Shown in pieces: positions 31,029 to 39,276 of a stretch of DNA of 39,276 nt. Position numbers and translations under genes: made by a program. Origin of the DNA: a bacterium (lineage in GTDB: Bacteria; Desulfobacterota; Binatia; UBA12015); assembly GCA_030430245.1 (NCBI GenBank), contig JAUIFY010000018.1:1-39276 (forward strand), read 5' to 3'. The notes beneath the pieces are model-generated. The model had not been told where the DNA came from. It searched no databases and worked only from the letters and a program-made list of their open reading frames with translations. Positions within the stretch are counted from its first letter, which is position 1. Each line of letters starts with the position of its first letter.

Positions 31029-32849
31029 TCAGGGGGCGGGAGGTCCCGCCCACGGAAGGCGCGTCTCGTCGAGGTCGATCTCCCAGAGCACGCCCCCGGC
31101 GCGGGCGTGCCGGGGATTCAGAAACCAATCGAGTGACTCCGCCGGCGGGATGCGCCGGACGACCCGCGGCGTCAGAGCCTCCAGGCCGTCGAGCCGGGGC
31201 TCCTGCCCGGGTGGAAGAAGGTAGAAAACGCGGCGCCCCCGCATCTTGTGGAACAGAGGCGGATGCACCGGGTTCACCGGCAGCATGGCGAGCTCCGCGT
31301 CGTACACGGCTCGTGCATGCGTGTAGTGGCTGATGTTCTCGGCCGGACGCCCCAGAGCGGGCGACGTGATCACCACCGAGCCGGCGGGCACGAACCGCTC
31401 GACGGAGCTCCGCGACCGCGCGATCTGCGCCCCCTGGTACGGATCGCGCCAACCCGCCCCCCCGGAGATCTCGACGACCCCGAGCACCATCAGCAGGATC
31501 GCCGCCGCGACGGGAACCAACGTCCGCATCCGCGCCGCGAGCTCGCCCGGCCGCGCGAGGATCGACGAGAGAGCCGCCAACATCGCGAGAGCGATCGCGG
31601 TCGGCCGGGGGGCGGGAACGAATCCCACGCCGATCCCGAGCCACGCCCGCGCGACGACCGCGGCCAGCCCGAGCCACGCCACGATTCGCCACCAACGCCC
31701 CGCCTGCGGCTCGGCCGCGCGCTGGCACCCGAGGACCGCCCCGGCCGCGACGAGCGGCATCGAGCAGAGAGATACCCCGGCCAGATACCTCGGATCCGGA
31801 TGCCCCCAGAAGCCGTAGAAGATCGTTCCAGTGATCGCGTAGGGCGCGAAGACCGCTACCAAGAGGCGCGCGCGAAGGAGCCCCCAGACGACGGCCACCA
31901 CGGCCGGCACCGCGAGCCATCCGAACGAGCCCGACAGCAAAGCGAGGTTTCCGGGAAAGGTACGCGCGAAGTGGGCCGCGCGAAAGCCGCCTCCCGCCGG
32001 AACCACGAAGCTCGCGGCATGTGCCTCCGCAGGGAACGGCGAGAGAGCGGCGAGAAAGTATCGAAACTCGGAGCCCTGCGTGAACGCGAACGGGTTTCCC
32101 AAGACCGCCCAGTTGTACGCAAAGAGCGGCAGCGCCCCGACCGCGAAGCCGAGCGCGCCCCGGCCGGCCGAAGCGACGACGCCGCCCCGGACGAGGGCCA
32201 CACTCCCCAGAGACGTCACGTAGAGCGCCGAGTCGGGCCGAACGACACAGGCAAGGCCGAGGGCGAAGCCCGCCGCGACGAATCGGCCCCGGACGGCCGC
32301 GATCAGAGCGAGCAGCCCGAGTAGGTGCGCCGGCAGATCGCGCGCGACCGTGATTCCCCAGAGGTGCACGTCCGTCGGTAGCAACAAGAGAAGCCAGACC
32401 GACGCGGCCGCGCCTCCGTACGCCAACTCCTCGCTCTCCCTACGGAGACTCAGGAACGCGAGTCGAGCCAGGAGAGCGAAGACGACGAGGTACAGAGCGG
32501 GATTCAGCCAATGCTCCCCACGCTCCCCGAACACCGCACCGGCGACGGCCAGCATCGCGGGGAAGCCCGGCGGGTATCGCGAATGCAGGACGCCGAGGTG
32601 CAGCTGGTACGTCTGGGACATCGCGTCGAAGCGACCTCTCCTCCACTCCGGCAGGAAGTCGTAGAGCGAATCCGTGCGTGTGACCCGCCCCTCGCGCATG
32701 TCACGGGCCATCGAGAGAAACGCGTACTGGTCGCTCGCGAGATACCAGGTATTGAGGCGCTGCAGCCCGTAGCACGAGGCGACGACGCCGCTCGCGATCA
32801 CGAAGAGCGCGATCCCACGAATCGCGCGCGCTTGCGCCGTCTCGTTCAC
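31029..32849 (-). CDS. GT39-like (ArnT/PMT-type) polytopic membrane glycosyltransferase-like protein
   Basis: About 606 residues with ten or more hydrophobic segments. After helix 1 the loop reads YLASDQYAFLSMARDMREG, matching the GT-C first-loop pattern in which an acidic residue is catalytic. HSRYPPGFPAMLAVAGAVFG and FYGFWGHPDPRYLAGVSLC are typical of PMT/ArnT-like proteins. The C-terminal ~130 residues are a soluble periplasmic part. It would use a polyprenyl-phosphate sugar donor; the acceptor is unknown. The GTG at 32849 is the only candidate just before the first helix; there is no strong ribosome-binding site. It is divergent from the large receptor-like protein across 319 bp. Confidence 0.75.
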   Translation of the reverse strand: MNETAQARAIRGIALFVIASGVVASCYGLQRLNTWYLASDQYAFLSMARDMREGRVTRTDSLYDFLPEWRRGRFDAMSQTYQLHLGVLHSRYPPGFPAMLAVAGAVFGERGEHWLNPALYLVVFALLARLAFLSLRRESEELAYGGAAASVWLLLLLPTDVHLWGITVARDLPAHLLGLLALIAAVRGRFVAAGFALGLACVVRPDSALYVTSLGSVALVRGGVVASAGRGALGFAVGALPLFAYNWAVLGNPFAFTQGSEFRYFLAALSPFPAEAHAASFVVPAGGGFRAAHFARTFPGNLALLSGSFGWLAVPAVVAVVWGLLRARLLVAVFAPYAITGTIFYGFWGHPDPRYLAGVSLCSMPLVAAGAVLGCQRAAEPQAGRWWRIVAWLGLAAVVARAWLGIGVGFVPAPRPTAIALAMLAALSSILARPGELAARMRTLVPVAAAILLMVLGVVEISGGAGWRDPYQGAQIARSRSSVERFVPAGSVVITSPALGRPAENISHYTHARAVYDAELAMLPVNPVHPPLFHKMRGRRVFYLLPPGQEPRLDGLEALTPRVVRRIPPAESLDWFLNPRHARAGGVLWEIDLDETRLPWAGPPAP

Positions 32850-33168
32850 CCGGAGAAGCCACCGTGGCGCCCGCGTCGCGACGCCGACGCTCTCCCTATC
32901 CCGAGGCGCAGCGCGCAACAACGTGGCGGACCGGGGCGAGTGCCGCCTCCCTCTGGACCGAATCGCTCTGGACCGGAGTGCAGATCGACCCCGCCGAGGA
33001 AGGTGGCACCGAGCGCGACGGGGTGGCGGGCCGCCTGTCCACGCACGCGGAATCCGGCGTCCGGAATATCGGACGCCGGAACTCCCGCTCCTGGCGGGCA
33101 CTCGGGTTCTCGAGGCATCTGTGGGCACGAGCCTTGCGTCGTGGAGTGCTGGAGGTCGGCACGTACCC
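32850..33168. other. 319-bp divergent intergenic region
   Basis: No convincing gene is visible. Frames open here show no start or ribosome-binding site, and their Arg/Gly/Ala-rich translations look like noise. The region holds a perfect 11-bp inverted repeat at 33053-33080 and must carry promoters for the two divergent membrane-protein genes. I could not pick clear -10/-35 pairs. Confidence 0.6.
33053..33080. promoter_or_regulatory. Perfect 11-bp inverted repeat (hairpin or operator)
   Basis: Left arm TCCGGCGTCCG (33053-33063) and right arm CGGACGCCGGA (33070-33080) are perfect complements around a GAATAT spacer. The repeat ends 88 bp before the ATG of the large membrane protein. No T-tract follows on either strand, so it is more likely an operator or RNA structure than a terminator. 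Confidence 0.5.
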
Positions 33169-36100
33169 ATGAACCGTGAGAACGGAGGCCTACTCTTCCT
33201 CGTCGCGCTCTTGTTCGGCGGCGCGGCATTGTCGACGACGGTCGACTCTCCTCCGAGCTCGAGCGCAGGGCCGGGCGCATCCATCGGCATGTCGGCGCGA
33301 GCGCCCGGAGTCGATTGCGAACGAGGAGCGCGCCAAGTCCTCGCAGAGTTTTTCGACCTCCGGCCCGAGGAGCCCGAACGAGCCACCTGGCGGGAGCGGT
33401 ATCTCGTGCGCCTGGCCGAGGGAGACCTTCGCGTGGCCGAATCCGATCCCGCAGGGGACGGGGAATCGATCGAGCTCGATCGGATCACCGCCCACGCGAA
33501 GGATCGTCCGGTGGAGTTCCTCGTCGCGACGATTCCCGACCCGCTCGACTCCCACGTCGGCTGGCTCTTCGACCAGCAACTCGACGCGATCGAGCGCGCG
33601 ATCGAGGGAACCGGACACTCTCTCGACCGCTTCAGCCTACCGTGGGAATGCTCCTTCGACGATCCGGCTGGATCCGACGCCCACCGCGAAAGGCCCGGCG
33701 TGCTCCTCTTCAAGGGCGCCGACCACCTCCTGGTGCTCTTCCTGGTGGGCGAAACACCGACATGGGGCGTGCAGAAGGATGCCATGCGCGAGGCGCTCGA
33801 CTTCATCGCGAACTGGCAGGCAAGGACCAACGCTGGCGAGCGCAGCATCTCGATCATCGGCCCCACGTTCAGCGGTGCCGGGACGTCCCTCCGGATCGTC
33901 CTGAGCAACTGGAAGAAGAAGCAAGAGAATTCGGCGTCCACGAGACTCAAGATCCGCTCGGGTTCGGCCACCGGGGGCGATTGGCTCCAGGAATTCTTCC
34001 ACAGAGAGGGCTTCGAGTTTCAGGCAGTCGTACACCCGGACATCGCGCTCCTGCGGGAAGCGGCCCGGTTCTTCGAGAGCGACCGCCACGGGAGCAGCAA
34101 GCCGAAGATCGCGGTGCTCGCGGAGTCGGGCACATCCTACGGGCAATCCGTGCTGATCACGGCCCAACGCCTACGCGGGATCGAAGGGCTCGAAACGATG
34201 GCGCTGTCGTTTCCGTTGCACGTCTCGCGCGCGCGATCCGCCTTGCAGGAGGTCGAGCGACGGGGCCGCAGCGAGGGGGCCGACCTGGCATTCGATCCCC
34301 AGCCCGCTCTTCACGTGCCCCTCGGGGACTCGGGACGAGCTCGCGACGTCCTGCCGGCCATGACCGGCCCCCTGACGTCGGCCGCAGCCGAGCAATCACT
34401 CGCCACGATCTTCTCGACGCTCTCACACGAGGAGCTCGACTTCGTCGGCATCTTCGCGAGCGACGTTCGTGACAAGCTCTTCCTGGCGAAGGAGATCAAG
34501 CGGTACCTGCCCGACGTACAGCTCTTCACCACCGAGAGCCACGCCCTGTTCGCGCATCCGCGCTTCCGCGACGAACTCGACGGCATGATCGTCGTCTCGA
34601 CGTATCCACTCTACGCGACGAACCAGATCTGGAGCTTCCCCTTCTTCGGTAGGACGCAGCGCACCCACTTCCCATCCGAAGCGGCCCAAGGGGCCTTCAA
34701 CGCAACGACGACTCTCCTGGTCGAACAGGAGCGGGCGTGTGGAGAACGCCGCACGTTCACGCACTACGGCGCCATGACGCCTCTCGAATACGGTGCGCCG
34801 TTCGCTCTCGAGGCGAGCGACGGCAAACTCTGGCGACCACCGATTTGGATCTCCGTGGTCGGTCGAGGCGTGGCCTGGCCCGTTGCGTTCGAGCCCGATC
34901 CACGCGGCGAACCTCTCCCCACTCCAGTCTCGAGCCCGAGCCGATGCGCCAGCCCGACGCCATGCACGAGCCCGACCCCGGCGCCGCCACCGTACGTGTA
35001 CGAGTGGAAGCAGCAATCGGCTCCGCCCAGACCCACCCTCGAGATCCATCGGCCGTTCTCCTGGTACCTCGGGCTTCTCCTCGTCTCCGGCGGAGTCTTC
35101 CTGGCGTGGTCCCACTTTCGCTTCACCGAGCATCCCACCGGGAAGAACGAGACCTCGTGGGAGCCGCTCTGGTACCTCGAGCCGACACCGAACCCCGACG
35201 AGAAGTACGCGACGGCACGCCGGTACCACTCCATCGGCGTCTTCGTGATCTTGATCGTCGGAATGAGCGCCTTCCTCATGGTCTTCCTCGCACCGGCGAT
35301 CCTCGAGCATCGCGAGTTCCTCGACGCGAGCGGATGGCTCCCCTGGGGTTGGCGCCTCCAGGCAGCAGGCCTTCTCGCCATCCTGATCGCCATGATCGCC
35401 CTGCTCGGGCAACTCCTGTACGCCAGTGGCACCCGCGTGCCTCCGCTCGTCGTCGCCGTGGGCAGCGCGGTCCTCCTCTTCGCCTTCGCCTGGCGCATCG
35501 CCGATCACTTCGCAGACTCGGGCCAAGTCGCGGTGTTCTACGCCCGCGCCAGCGACCTCGCCAGCGGAGTATCACCGCTCGGCCCGGTTCTGTTCATGGC
35601 GATCGCCCTCGGGTGGTGGTTTCTGTGCAATCTGCGCCGAATCGCGATCCTCGAACGAGCCAGCGCACGGCGGGAGCCGGAGTCGGGCGACCGGGTGGCT
35701 GGGCGAGAGTGGCACGACCTCGCCTCCGTCGCGAGCTCGCCGTTCTTCCTCCAGTGGCCCCGGATGTTCCTCGTTCTCTTCGGCGGCGTGGCGATGCCCG
35801 CTCTCATCGTAGGAGGGCGAACTCTTCCGTCGTTCGAGGGACCTCTGTTCGACTTCTTCGTCCGTCCGTTCGGCATGGTCGCCGTGCTCTGCACCTTCGT
35901 CCTCGGCGTCAGTCACTTCGTGGGAATCTGGGGCCGCCTCCGAAACGTCCTGGACCGGGCAGCCACGGAGCCGTGGATGAGCGGCTTCGAACGTCTTGCT
36001 CCGTCGATCCTGGGCGGTCGTAGCGCGTTCGCGGCAGCGGCTTGCCCGGCCGAAGCGCTCGAAGCGTCGGTGACGCGGGCTCTCTGGCTGCAAGAGCGGA

Positions 36101-36708
36101 TGACGGTGCCCATCATCGATCCCGTGGCGCTGCGCGCCACGCTCCGGACGGATCTCGACGCCATCACGCGAAGCAGTCCGCTCCATCCCCCCCACGAGAT
36201 CAAGAGCCAGCCCGCGCTCTCTCGACTGTCGCACGAGCTTCGAGACGCGCTCGGCGTCGCCGAGGCGCACCTACCCGGCGTCGACGACGACTCCCCGTTC
36301 CGGAAGACCGCCGAAGAATTCGTAGCGCTGGAGACGATCCGCCGGATCACGCCCTACCTCTACGTATTGCGAAGACTCCTCATCTTCGTGACGGCGTGCG
36401 CGATGCTCACGCTCCTGACCGTCAGCTCCTACCCGTTCCAGCCTCGCGGAATGCTCCACCTCGTGACTCTCGCGATGGTCGTGACGTCCGTAGGATCGGC
36501 GCTCCTCGTCCTATGGCGACTCGATCGACATCCGGTGTTCCGGGCGGTCGCCTCCGAAGGCGGGGGATCCGGCTCCGTCGCGACCGAGTACCTCCTGCAG
36601 GCCCTGACCTACGCCGTCGTCCCGCTGCTCGGGCTCCTCGCCAGCTTCTCACCCGAGCTCGCGAAGATTTTCTCGGAGCTCGACTCGGCGATACGAGTCT
36701 TCCGCTGA
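33169..36708 (+). CDS. Large polytopic membrane protein with extracytoplasmic receptor-like (type-1 periplasmic-binding-like) domain
   Basis: 1179 residues. A signal anchor (GGLLFLVALLFGGAALSTTV) is followed by ~600 extracytoplasmic residues. Within these, SISIIGPTFSGAGTSLRIVL, KIAVLAESGTSYGQSV, LDFVGIFASDVRDKLFLAKEIKRYLPDVQLFTT and LDGMIVVSTYP follow the alternating strand-helix style of LIVBP/ANF-receptor binding domains. A Pro/Ser/Thr/Cys-rich linker (SPSRCASPTPCTSPTPAPPP) leads to about seven transmembrane helices (from FSWYLGLLLVSGGVFLAW). Then comes a ~150-residue soluble segment (LGGRSAFAAAACPAEALE to EFVALETIRRI) and three more helices. No kinase, ATPase or known transporter motif is seen. 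GGAGG lies about 13 nt before the ATG. It is a candidate receptor or channel; family unrecognised. Confidence 0.72.
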   Translation: MNRENGGLLFLVALLFGGAALSTTVDSPPSSSAGPGASIGMSARAPGVDCERGARQVLAEFFDLRPEEPERATWRERYLVRLAEGDLRVAESDPAGDGESIELDRITAHAKDRPVEFLVATIPDPLDSHVGWLFDQQLDAIERAIEGTGHSLDRFSLPWECSFDDPAGSDAHRERPGVLLFKGADHLLVLFLVGETPTWGVQKDAMREALDFIANWQARTNAGERSISIIGPTFSGAGTSLRIVLSNWKKKQENSASTRLKIRSGSATGGDWLQEFFHREGFEFQAVVHPDIALLREAARFFESDRHGSSKPKIAVLAESGTSYGQSVLITAQRLRGIEGLETMALSFPLHVSRARSALQEVERRGRSEGADLAFDPQPALHVPLGDSGRARDVLPAMTGPLTSAAAEQSLATIFSTLSHEELDFVGIFASDVRDKLFLAKEIKRYLPDVQLFTTESHALFAHPRFRDELDGMIVVSTYPLYATNQIWSFPFFGRTQRTHFPSEAAQGAFNATTTLLVEQERACGERRTFTHYGAMTPLEYGAPFALEASDGKLWRPPIWISVVGRGVAWPVAFEPDPRGEPLPTPVSSPSRCASPTPCTSPTPAPPPYVYEWKQQSAPPRPTLEIHRPFSWYLGLLLVSGGVFLAWSHFRFTEHPTGKNETSWEPLWYLEPTPNPDEKYATARRYHSIGVFVILIVGMSAFLMVFLAPAILEHREFLDASGWLPWGWRLQAAGLLAILIAMIALLGQLLYASGTRVPPLVVAVGSAVLLFAFAWRIADHFADSGQVAVFYARASDLASGVSPLGPVLFMAIALGWWFLCNLRRIAILERASARREPESGDRVAGREWHDLASVASSPFFLQWPRMFLVLFGGVAMPALIVGGRTLPSFEGPLFDFFVRPFGMVAVLCTFVLGVSHFVGIWGRLRNVLDRAATEPWMSGFERLAPSILGGRSAFAAAACPAEALEASVTRALWLQERMTVPIIDPVALRATLRTDLDAITRSSPLHPPHEIKSQPALSRLSHELRDALGVAEAHLPGVDDDSPFRKTAEEFVALETIRRITPYLYVLRRLLIFVTACAMLTLLTVSSYPFQPRGMLHLVTLAMVVTSVGSALLVLWRLDRHPVFRAVASEGGGSGSVATEYLLQALTYAVVPLLGLLASFSPELAKIFSELDSAIRVFR

Positions 36709-36714
36709 ACCGTG

Positions 36715-38796
36715 CTACTTGAGCTGGCCCGTTCGCGAGGTGTCGTAGCCCTGGAGCTTCACCACCGCGGCCCGGAAGGACTCGCCGCGGATCACGGAGA
36801 GGAGGCGTTCGCCCGCGGCACTCTCCGCGAAGTCCTTCCGGAGCACGAGGTCGTAGTCCTCGCGTTCGATCGGGACGAAGTCGAGCCCGAGCGCGGAGGC
36901 AGCCGAGTGGACGCCCAGACCGACATCGACGAGCCCGCTTCGGACGGCGACCGCGACGGCCATGTGCGTGAACTCCTCGCGCTCGTATCCGGTGATGGCA
37001 TCCGGATCGATGCCTTCGCGATCCAGTAGATCGTCGAGGAGCACGCGCGTGCCGGCACCCGACTGGCGATTCACGAACCGAATGCCGTCGCGTGTGAGAT
37101 CGGCCACGGCCTTCAACCCGAGCGGATTTCCCGGCGGCACGATCAACCCCTGCTCGCGCACGACCAGGTTCACCGTGACGACGGGCACGCCCTCGAGCAG
37201 GCGCTCGATGTCGGGGAGGTTGTAGACGCCCGTGTCGGGGTCCAGTAGGTGCGTCGCCGCCAGATGAGCCTCGTCGCGCCCCAGCGCCAGCAGGCCCGCG
37301 AGGCTTCCCACCGAACTCGTCGCGAGCTTGTACCGCGGCGAGTCGGCACGCAGCACGTCCTCGAGAACGCCGAGCGTCAGGTCGTGGCTTCCCGTCACGA
37401 CGATCGTGCCGAGGACGTCCTGCAACGGCCGGAGCAGCTCGACGTCGACCTCCTCGCCCGCGTTCAAGCCCTCGACGAGGGGAGGGACGCGGACGAAGCC
37501 GTCCGCCCTGACCATCGTCGTGATGGCGCCGGCCCCCCGCGCGAGCGGGCTGACGATCAGGCGGCCGGCGACCTCTCCCACGGTCACGCGAACGAACTCC
37601 TCCTGCCCCAACCGCGACGGCAGCTTTCGCGGAACGATGGCCTTGACACTCGGGCGATCGGGCGCGCCGGTACCGACGAGATGCGAAAGAAGCGGCTCGA
37701 GAAGCTCGCGACAGATGATGGCCGCCGACACGGGATAGCCGGGGACGCCGATCGCCACGCGCCCGCGGGTCTCCGCATTCGCGACCGCCATGATGCTCGC
37801 CGGCTTCCCGGGCATGACGTCGATGCCGTGCGCGAGGATCTCTCCGGCAGCGGACAGCGCCTCGACCGTGAAGTCGTGCTGTCCGGCCGAGGAGCCCGCG
37901 ATGATGCAGAGAACGTCGCACTCCTCGAGGGCGGCCGAGATCCGCGAACGCATCTCGGACAGGTCGTCCCGAACCGGATCGAGGCGCCTTGGATCCCCGC
38001 CCCACTCGCGCACGAAGGATGCGATCATTCGCGAGTTGAACTCGATCACGCGACCGGGCTTCGGCTCGTCGCCGGGCTGGATCAGCTCGTCCCCCGTCGG
38101 GAGGATCGCCACCACCGGCCGGGAACGCACCCCGATCTCGTGAACCCCGGCGGCGAGAAGAGCGCCGACGTCATACGGCCGCACGTGGTGTCCCCGCGGG
38201 AGCAGCGGCTCGCTCGCCACGACGTCCTCCCCGACGAGGCGTACGTGCTGCCACGGGGCCGACGCACCGCGCAGGTGGATGGTCTGCGCCGTCGTCCCTT
38301 CGACCGGCTCCGAGGCGAACGCCGCGTCGGCGTGGGAGTGGGAGTGGGGTTGTCCGCCGGTCTCTGCATCGTCGCAGCAGCCATCGTCGACGCGAACCGC
38401 CGGGCTCTCGCTCGTCGGTGCGCTGCCGCCGCCCGGGGCATCGCCGGCGAACACGCGCTCGATCATCACGACCGCGTTCGCCCAGTCCGGAAGAGCGTTG
38501 CCGGTGTCGACGTAGGCGAACGGCCGGTCGACGGAGTCGGGAGTCCCGTGCCGGAGCGTGATCGGACGACCTTCGCTCGCGCCAAACGTGTCCTCCGCGC
38601 GAACCGCGATCCCGTCCATCGCGGCACCGTGGTAGTGGGGAACGCTGCGGACCGCGAAGACCGCCTCCGCCGTGACGCGACCGAGAGCGTCTTCGACCGG
38701 AACCAGCTCCCGGGTCGAGAGCCGTCCGGCCGCGGCGAGCAACGCCGAGCGCGCCGTCTCCAGAGGCTGCTTGTTCAGGTACCGCTTCCGACCCAT
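36715..38796 (-). CDS. MoeA-like molybdopterin molybdotransferase fused to periplasmic-binding-like (LysR-substrate-like) domain
   Basis: 693 residues. Residues 1-420 are MoeA: RLSTRELVPVEDALGRVTAEAV, HYHGAAMDGIAVRAED, VVAILPTGDELIQPGDEP, ECDVLCIIAGSSAGQHDF and GIDVMPGKPASIMAV with GVPGYPVSA. An insertion at about 115-172 contains Cys140-Cys141 and HSHSHAD. Residues ~450-693 are a PBP-like module (IVVTGSHDLTLGVLEDVL, FVNRQSGAGTRVLLDDLL, ALGLDFVPIEREDYDLVL), as in archaeal and bacterial MoeA-PBP fusions thought to bind molybdate or tungstate. MoeA inserts molybdenum into adenylylated molybdopterin. GAGGGGG overlaps the stop of the upstream MoeA, 10 nt before the ATG. The insertion is unusual (see findings). 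Confidence 0.88.
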   Translation of the reverse strand: MGRKRYLNKQPLETARSALLAAAGRLSTRELVPVEDALGRVTAEAVFAVRSVPHYHGAAMDGIAVRAEDTFGASEGRPITLRHGTPDSVDRPFAYVDTGNALPDWANAVVMIERVFAGDAPGGGSAPTSESPAVRVDDGCCDDAETGGQPHSHSHADAAFASEPVEGTTAQTIHLRGASAPWQHVRLVGEDVVASEPLLPRGHHVRPYDVGALLAAGVHEIGVRSRPVVAILPTGDELIQPGDEPKPGRVIEFNSRMIASFVREWGGDPRRLDPVRDDLSEMRSRISAALEECDVLCIIAGSSAGQHDFTVEALSAAGEILAHGIDVMPGKPASIMAVANAETRGRVAIGVPGYPVSAAIICRELLEPLLSHLVGTGAPDRPSVKAIVPRKLPSRLGQEEFVRVTVGEVAGRLIVSPLARGAGAITTMVRADGFVRVPPLVEGLNAGEEVDVELLRPLQDVLGTIVVTGSHDLTLGVLEDVLRADSPRYKLATSSVGSLAGLLALGRDEAHLAATHLLDPDTGVYNLPDIERLLEGVPVVTVNLVVREQGLIVPPGNPLGLKAVADLTRDGIRFVNRQSGAGTRVLLDDLLDREGIDPDAITGYEREEFTHMAVAVAVRSGLVDVGLGVHSAASALGLDFVPIEREDYDLVLRKDFAESAAGERLLSVIRGESFRAAVVKLQGYDTSRTGQLK

Positions 38797-38806
38797 CTCG
38801 ACCCCC

Positions 38807-39276
38807 TCAGAAGAGAACGACCTCGATCTCCTCGCCGGCCTCGATCCCCTCGCGGTTCAGGTCGACGACGACGTAGCCATCCGCGTGCACGAGCGAGAAC
38901 ACGGCCCCGGACTTGCCCGGAAGAGGATCGGCGACACGCTCCGCGTCCTCGACGCGAAGCCGCACCCGCACGTAGTCCTCGCGTCCCGGCGACGAATCGA
39001 TGTTCCGCGCAAGCCGCGCGCGCGTCGTGTTGCGAGGTGCGAAGGCGACCTCCGCGGGCTCCCCGCCTTGAATCCGGAGCAACGGCACCCCGAACACGTC
39101 GCCGATGACCAGTGCGCTCACGGGGTGCCCGGGGAGTCCGAGGATCGGGACGGTTCGGCGCCCCTCCCTCTCGACCAGAGCCAGGATCGTCGGCTTGCCC
39201 GGCGCCACGGAGATGCCATGGAACACGATCTCGCTGTGCGGCACCCGAGCGATCACGTCGAGCGTCATGTCCTTCG
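38807..39276 (-). CDS. moeA: Molybdopterin molybdotransferase MoeA, C-terminal part (cut by window end)
   Basis: The frame is open to the last base; before the first Met it reads Lys-Asp, as expected inside MoeA. The visible 156 residues carry VPHSEIVFHGISVAPGKPTILALV, ILGLPGHPVSALVIGDVF and the C-terminal domain IV (EDYVRVRLRVEDAERVADPLPGKSGAVFSLVHADGYVVV). The upstream remainder lies outside the window. It precedes the MoeA-PBP fusion by 10 nt, and the fusion's ribosome-binding site overlaps this stop, so the pair is one operon. Two adjacent MoeA paralogues often split molybdenum and tungsten insertion, though which does which is unknown. Confidence 0.9.
   Translation of the reverse strand, partial: KDMTLDVIARVPHSEIVFHGISVAPGKPTILALVEREGRRTVPILGLPGHPVSALVIGDVFGVPLLRIQGGEPAEVAFAPRNTTRARLARNIDSSPGREDYVRVRLRVEDAERVADPLPGKSGAVFSLVHADGYVVVDLNREGIEAGEEIEVVLF

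Noticed and set aside
31022..31047. GGGACC/GGTCCC inverted repeat near the end of the GT39-like gene
   Set aside because: Short arms, 14-nt loop, partly inside coding sequence and no T-tract; too weak for a terminator.

Overview
The window is GC-rich bacterial chromosome, densely coding on both strands, with no tRNA, rRNA, CRISPR array or recognisable transposase. The gene content (P450 with TetR, F420-type luciferase-like oxidoreductase, APH-like phosphotransferase of the ACAD10/11 type, Ku plus three-domain LigD, a Cys-repeat pectin-acetylesterase-like protein, a MoeA fused to a periplasmic-binding-like domain) fits an uncultivated delta-proteobacterial-type lineage (Myxococcota, Binatota or a relative). 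That placement is an inference from gene repertoire, not from a marker gene.

Layout. 1-1569: an open frame joining the front part of a penicillin-binding protein 2 to the back part of a sigma-54 activator, most likely a chimeric contig end. 1771-5872: minus-strand TetR > P450 > zinc-finger operon, divergent from OsmC and a 37-residue membrane microprotein, then an LLM oxidoreductase. 5897-8546: phosphotransferase divergent from a GAF histidine kinase whose leader has an FNR-type box. 8661-12922: a non-homologous end-joining locus, Ku with a MerR-TPR gene 5 nt downstream, divergent from LigD. 13087-14358: secreted metallopeptidase-like protein. 14392-18114: minus-strand operon of carbamoyltransferase > 59-residue membrane protein > exported amidohydrolase. 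18264-20848: secreted Cys-rich esterase and a TVP38-type membrane protein. 20973-26195: B12-binding-type radical SAM protein and GT-C-like membrane protein, convergent with (and overlapping) a sulfatase-like protein that lies behind a PaiB-like gene. 26259-27341: chemoreceptor-like 4-helix sensor translationally abutting a decayed amidohydrolase. 27574-30973: a GH13-derived protein lacking most catalytic residues, enoyl-CoA hydratase, FKBP isomerase, MiaE. 31029-36708: a GT39-like membrane protein divergent from a 1179-residue polytopic protein with a large extracytoplasmic domain. 36715-39276: two tandem MoeA genes, the last cut by the window end.

The most unusual items are the 1179-residue membrane protein with a receptor-like extracytoplasmic domain, the intact GH13 pseudoenzyme, the small proteins at 4662-4775 and 16125-16304, the FNR-like site at 7156-7173, the 11-bp-stem palindrome at 33053-33080, and the PBP2/sigma-54-activator junction near base 440. 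No complete new defence or mobile system is evident.
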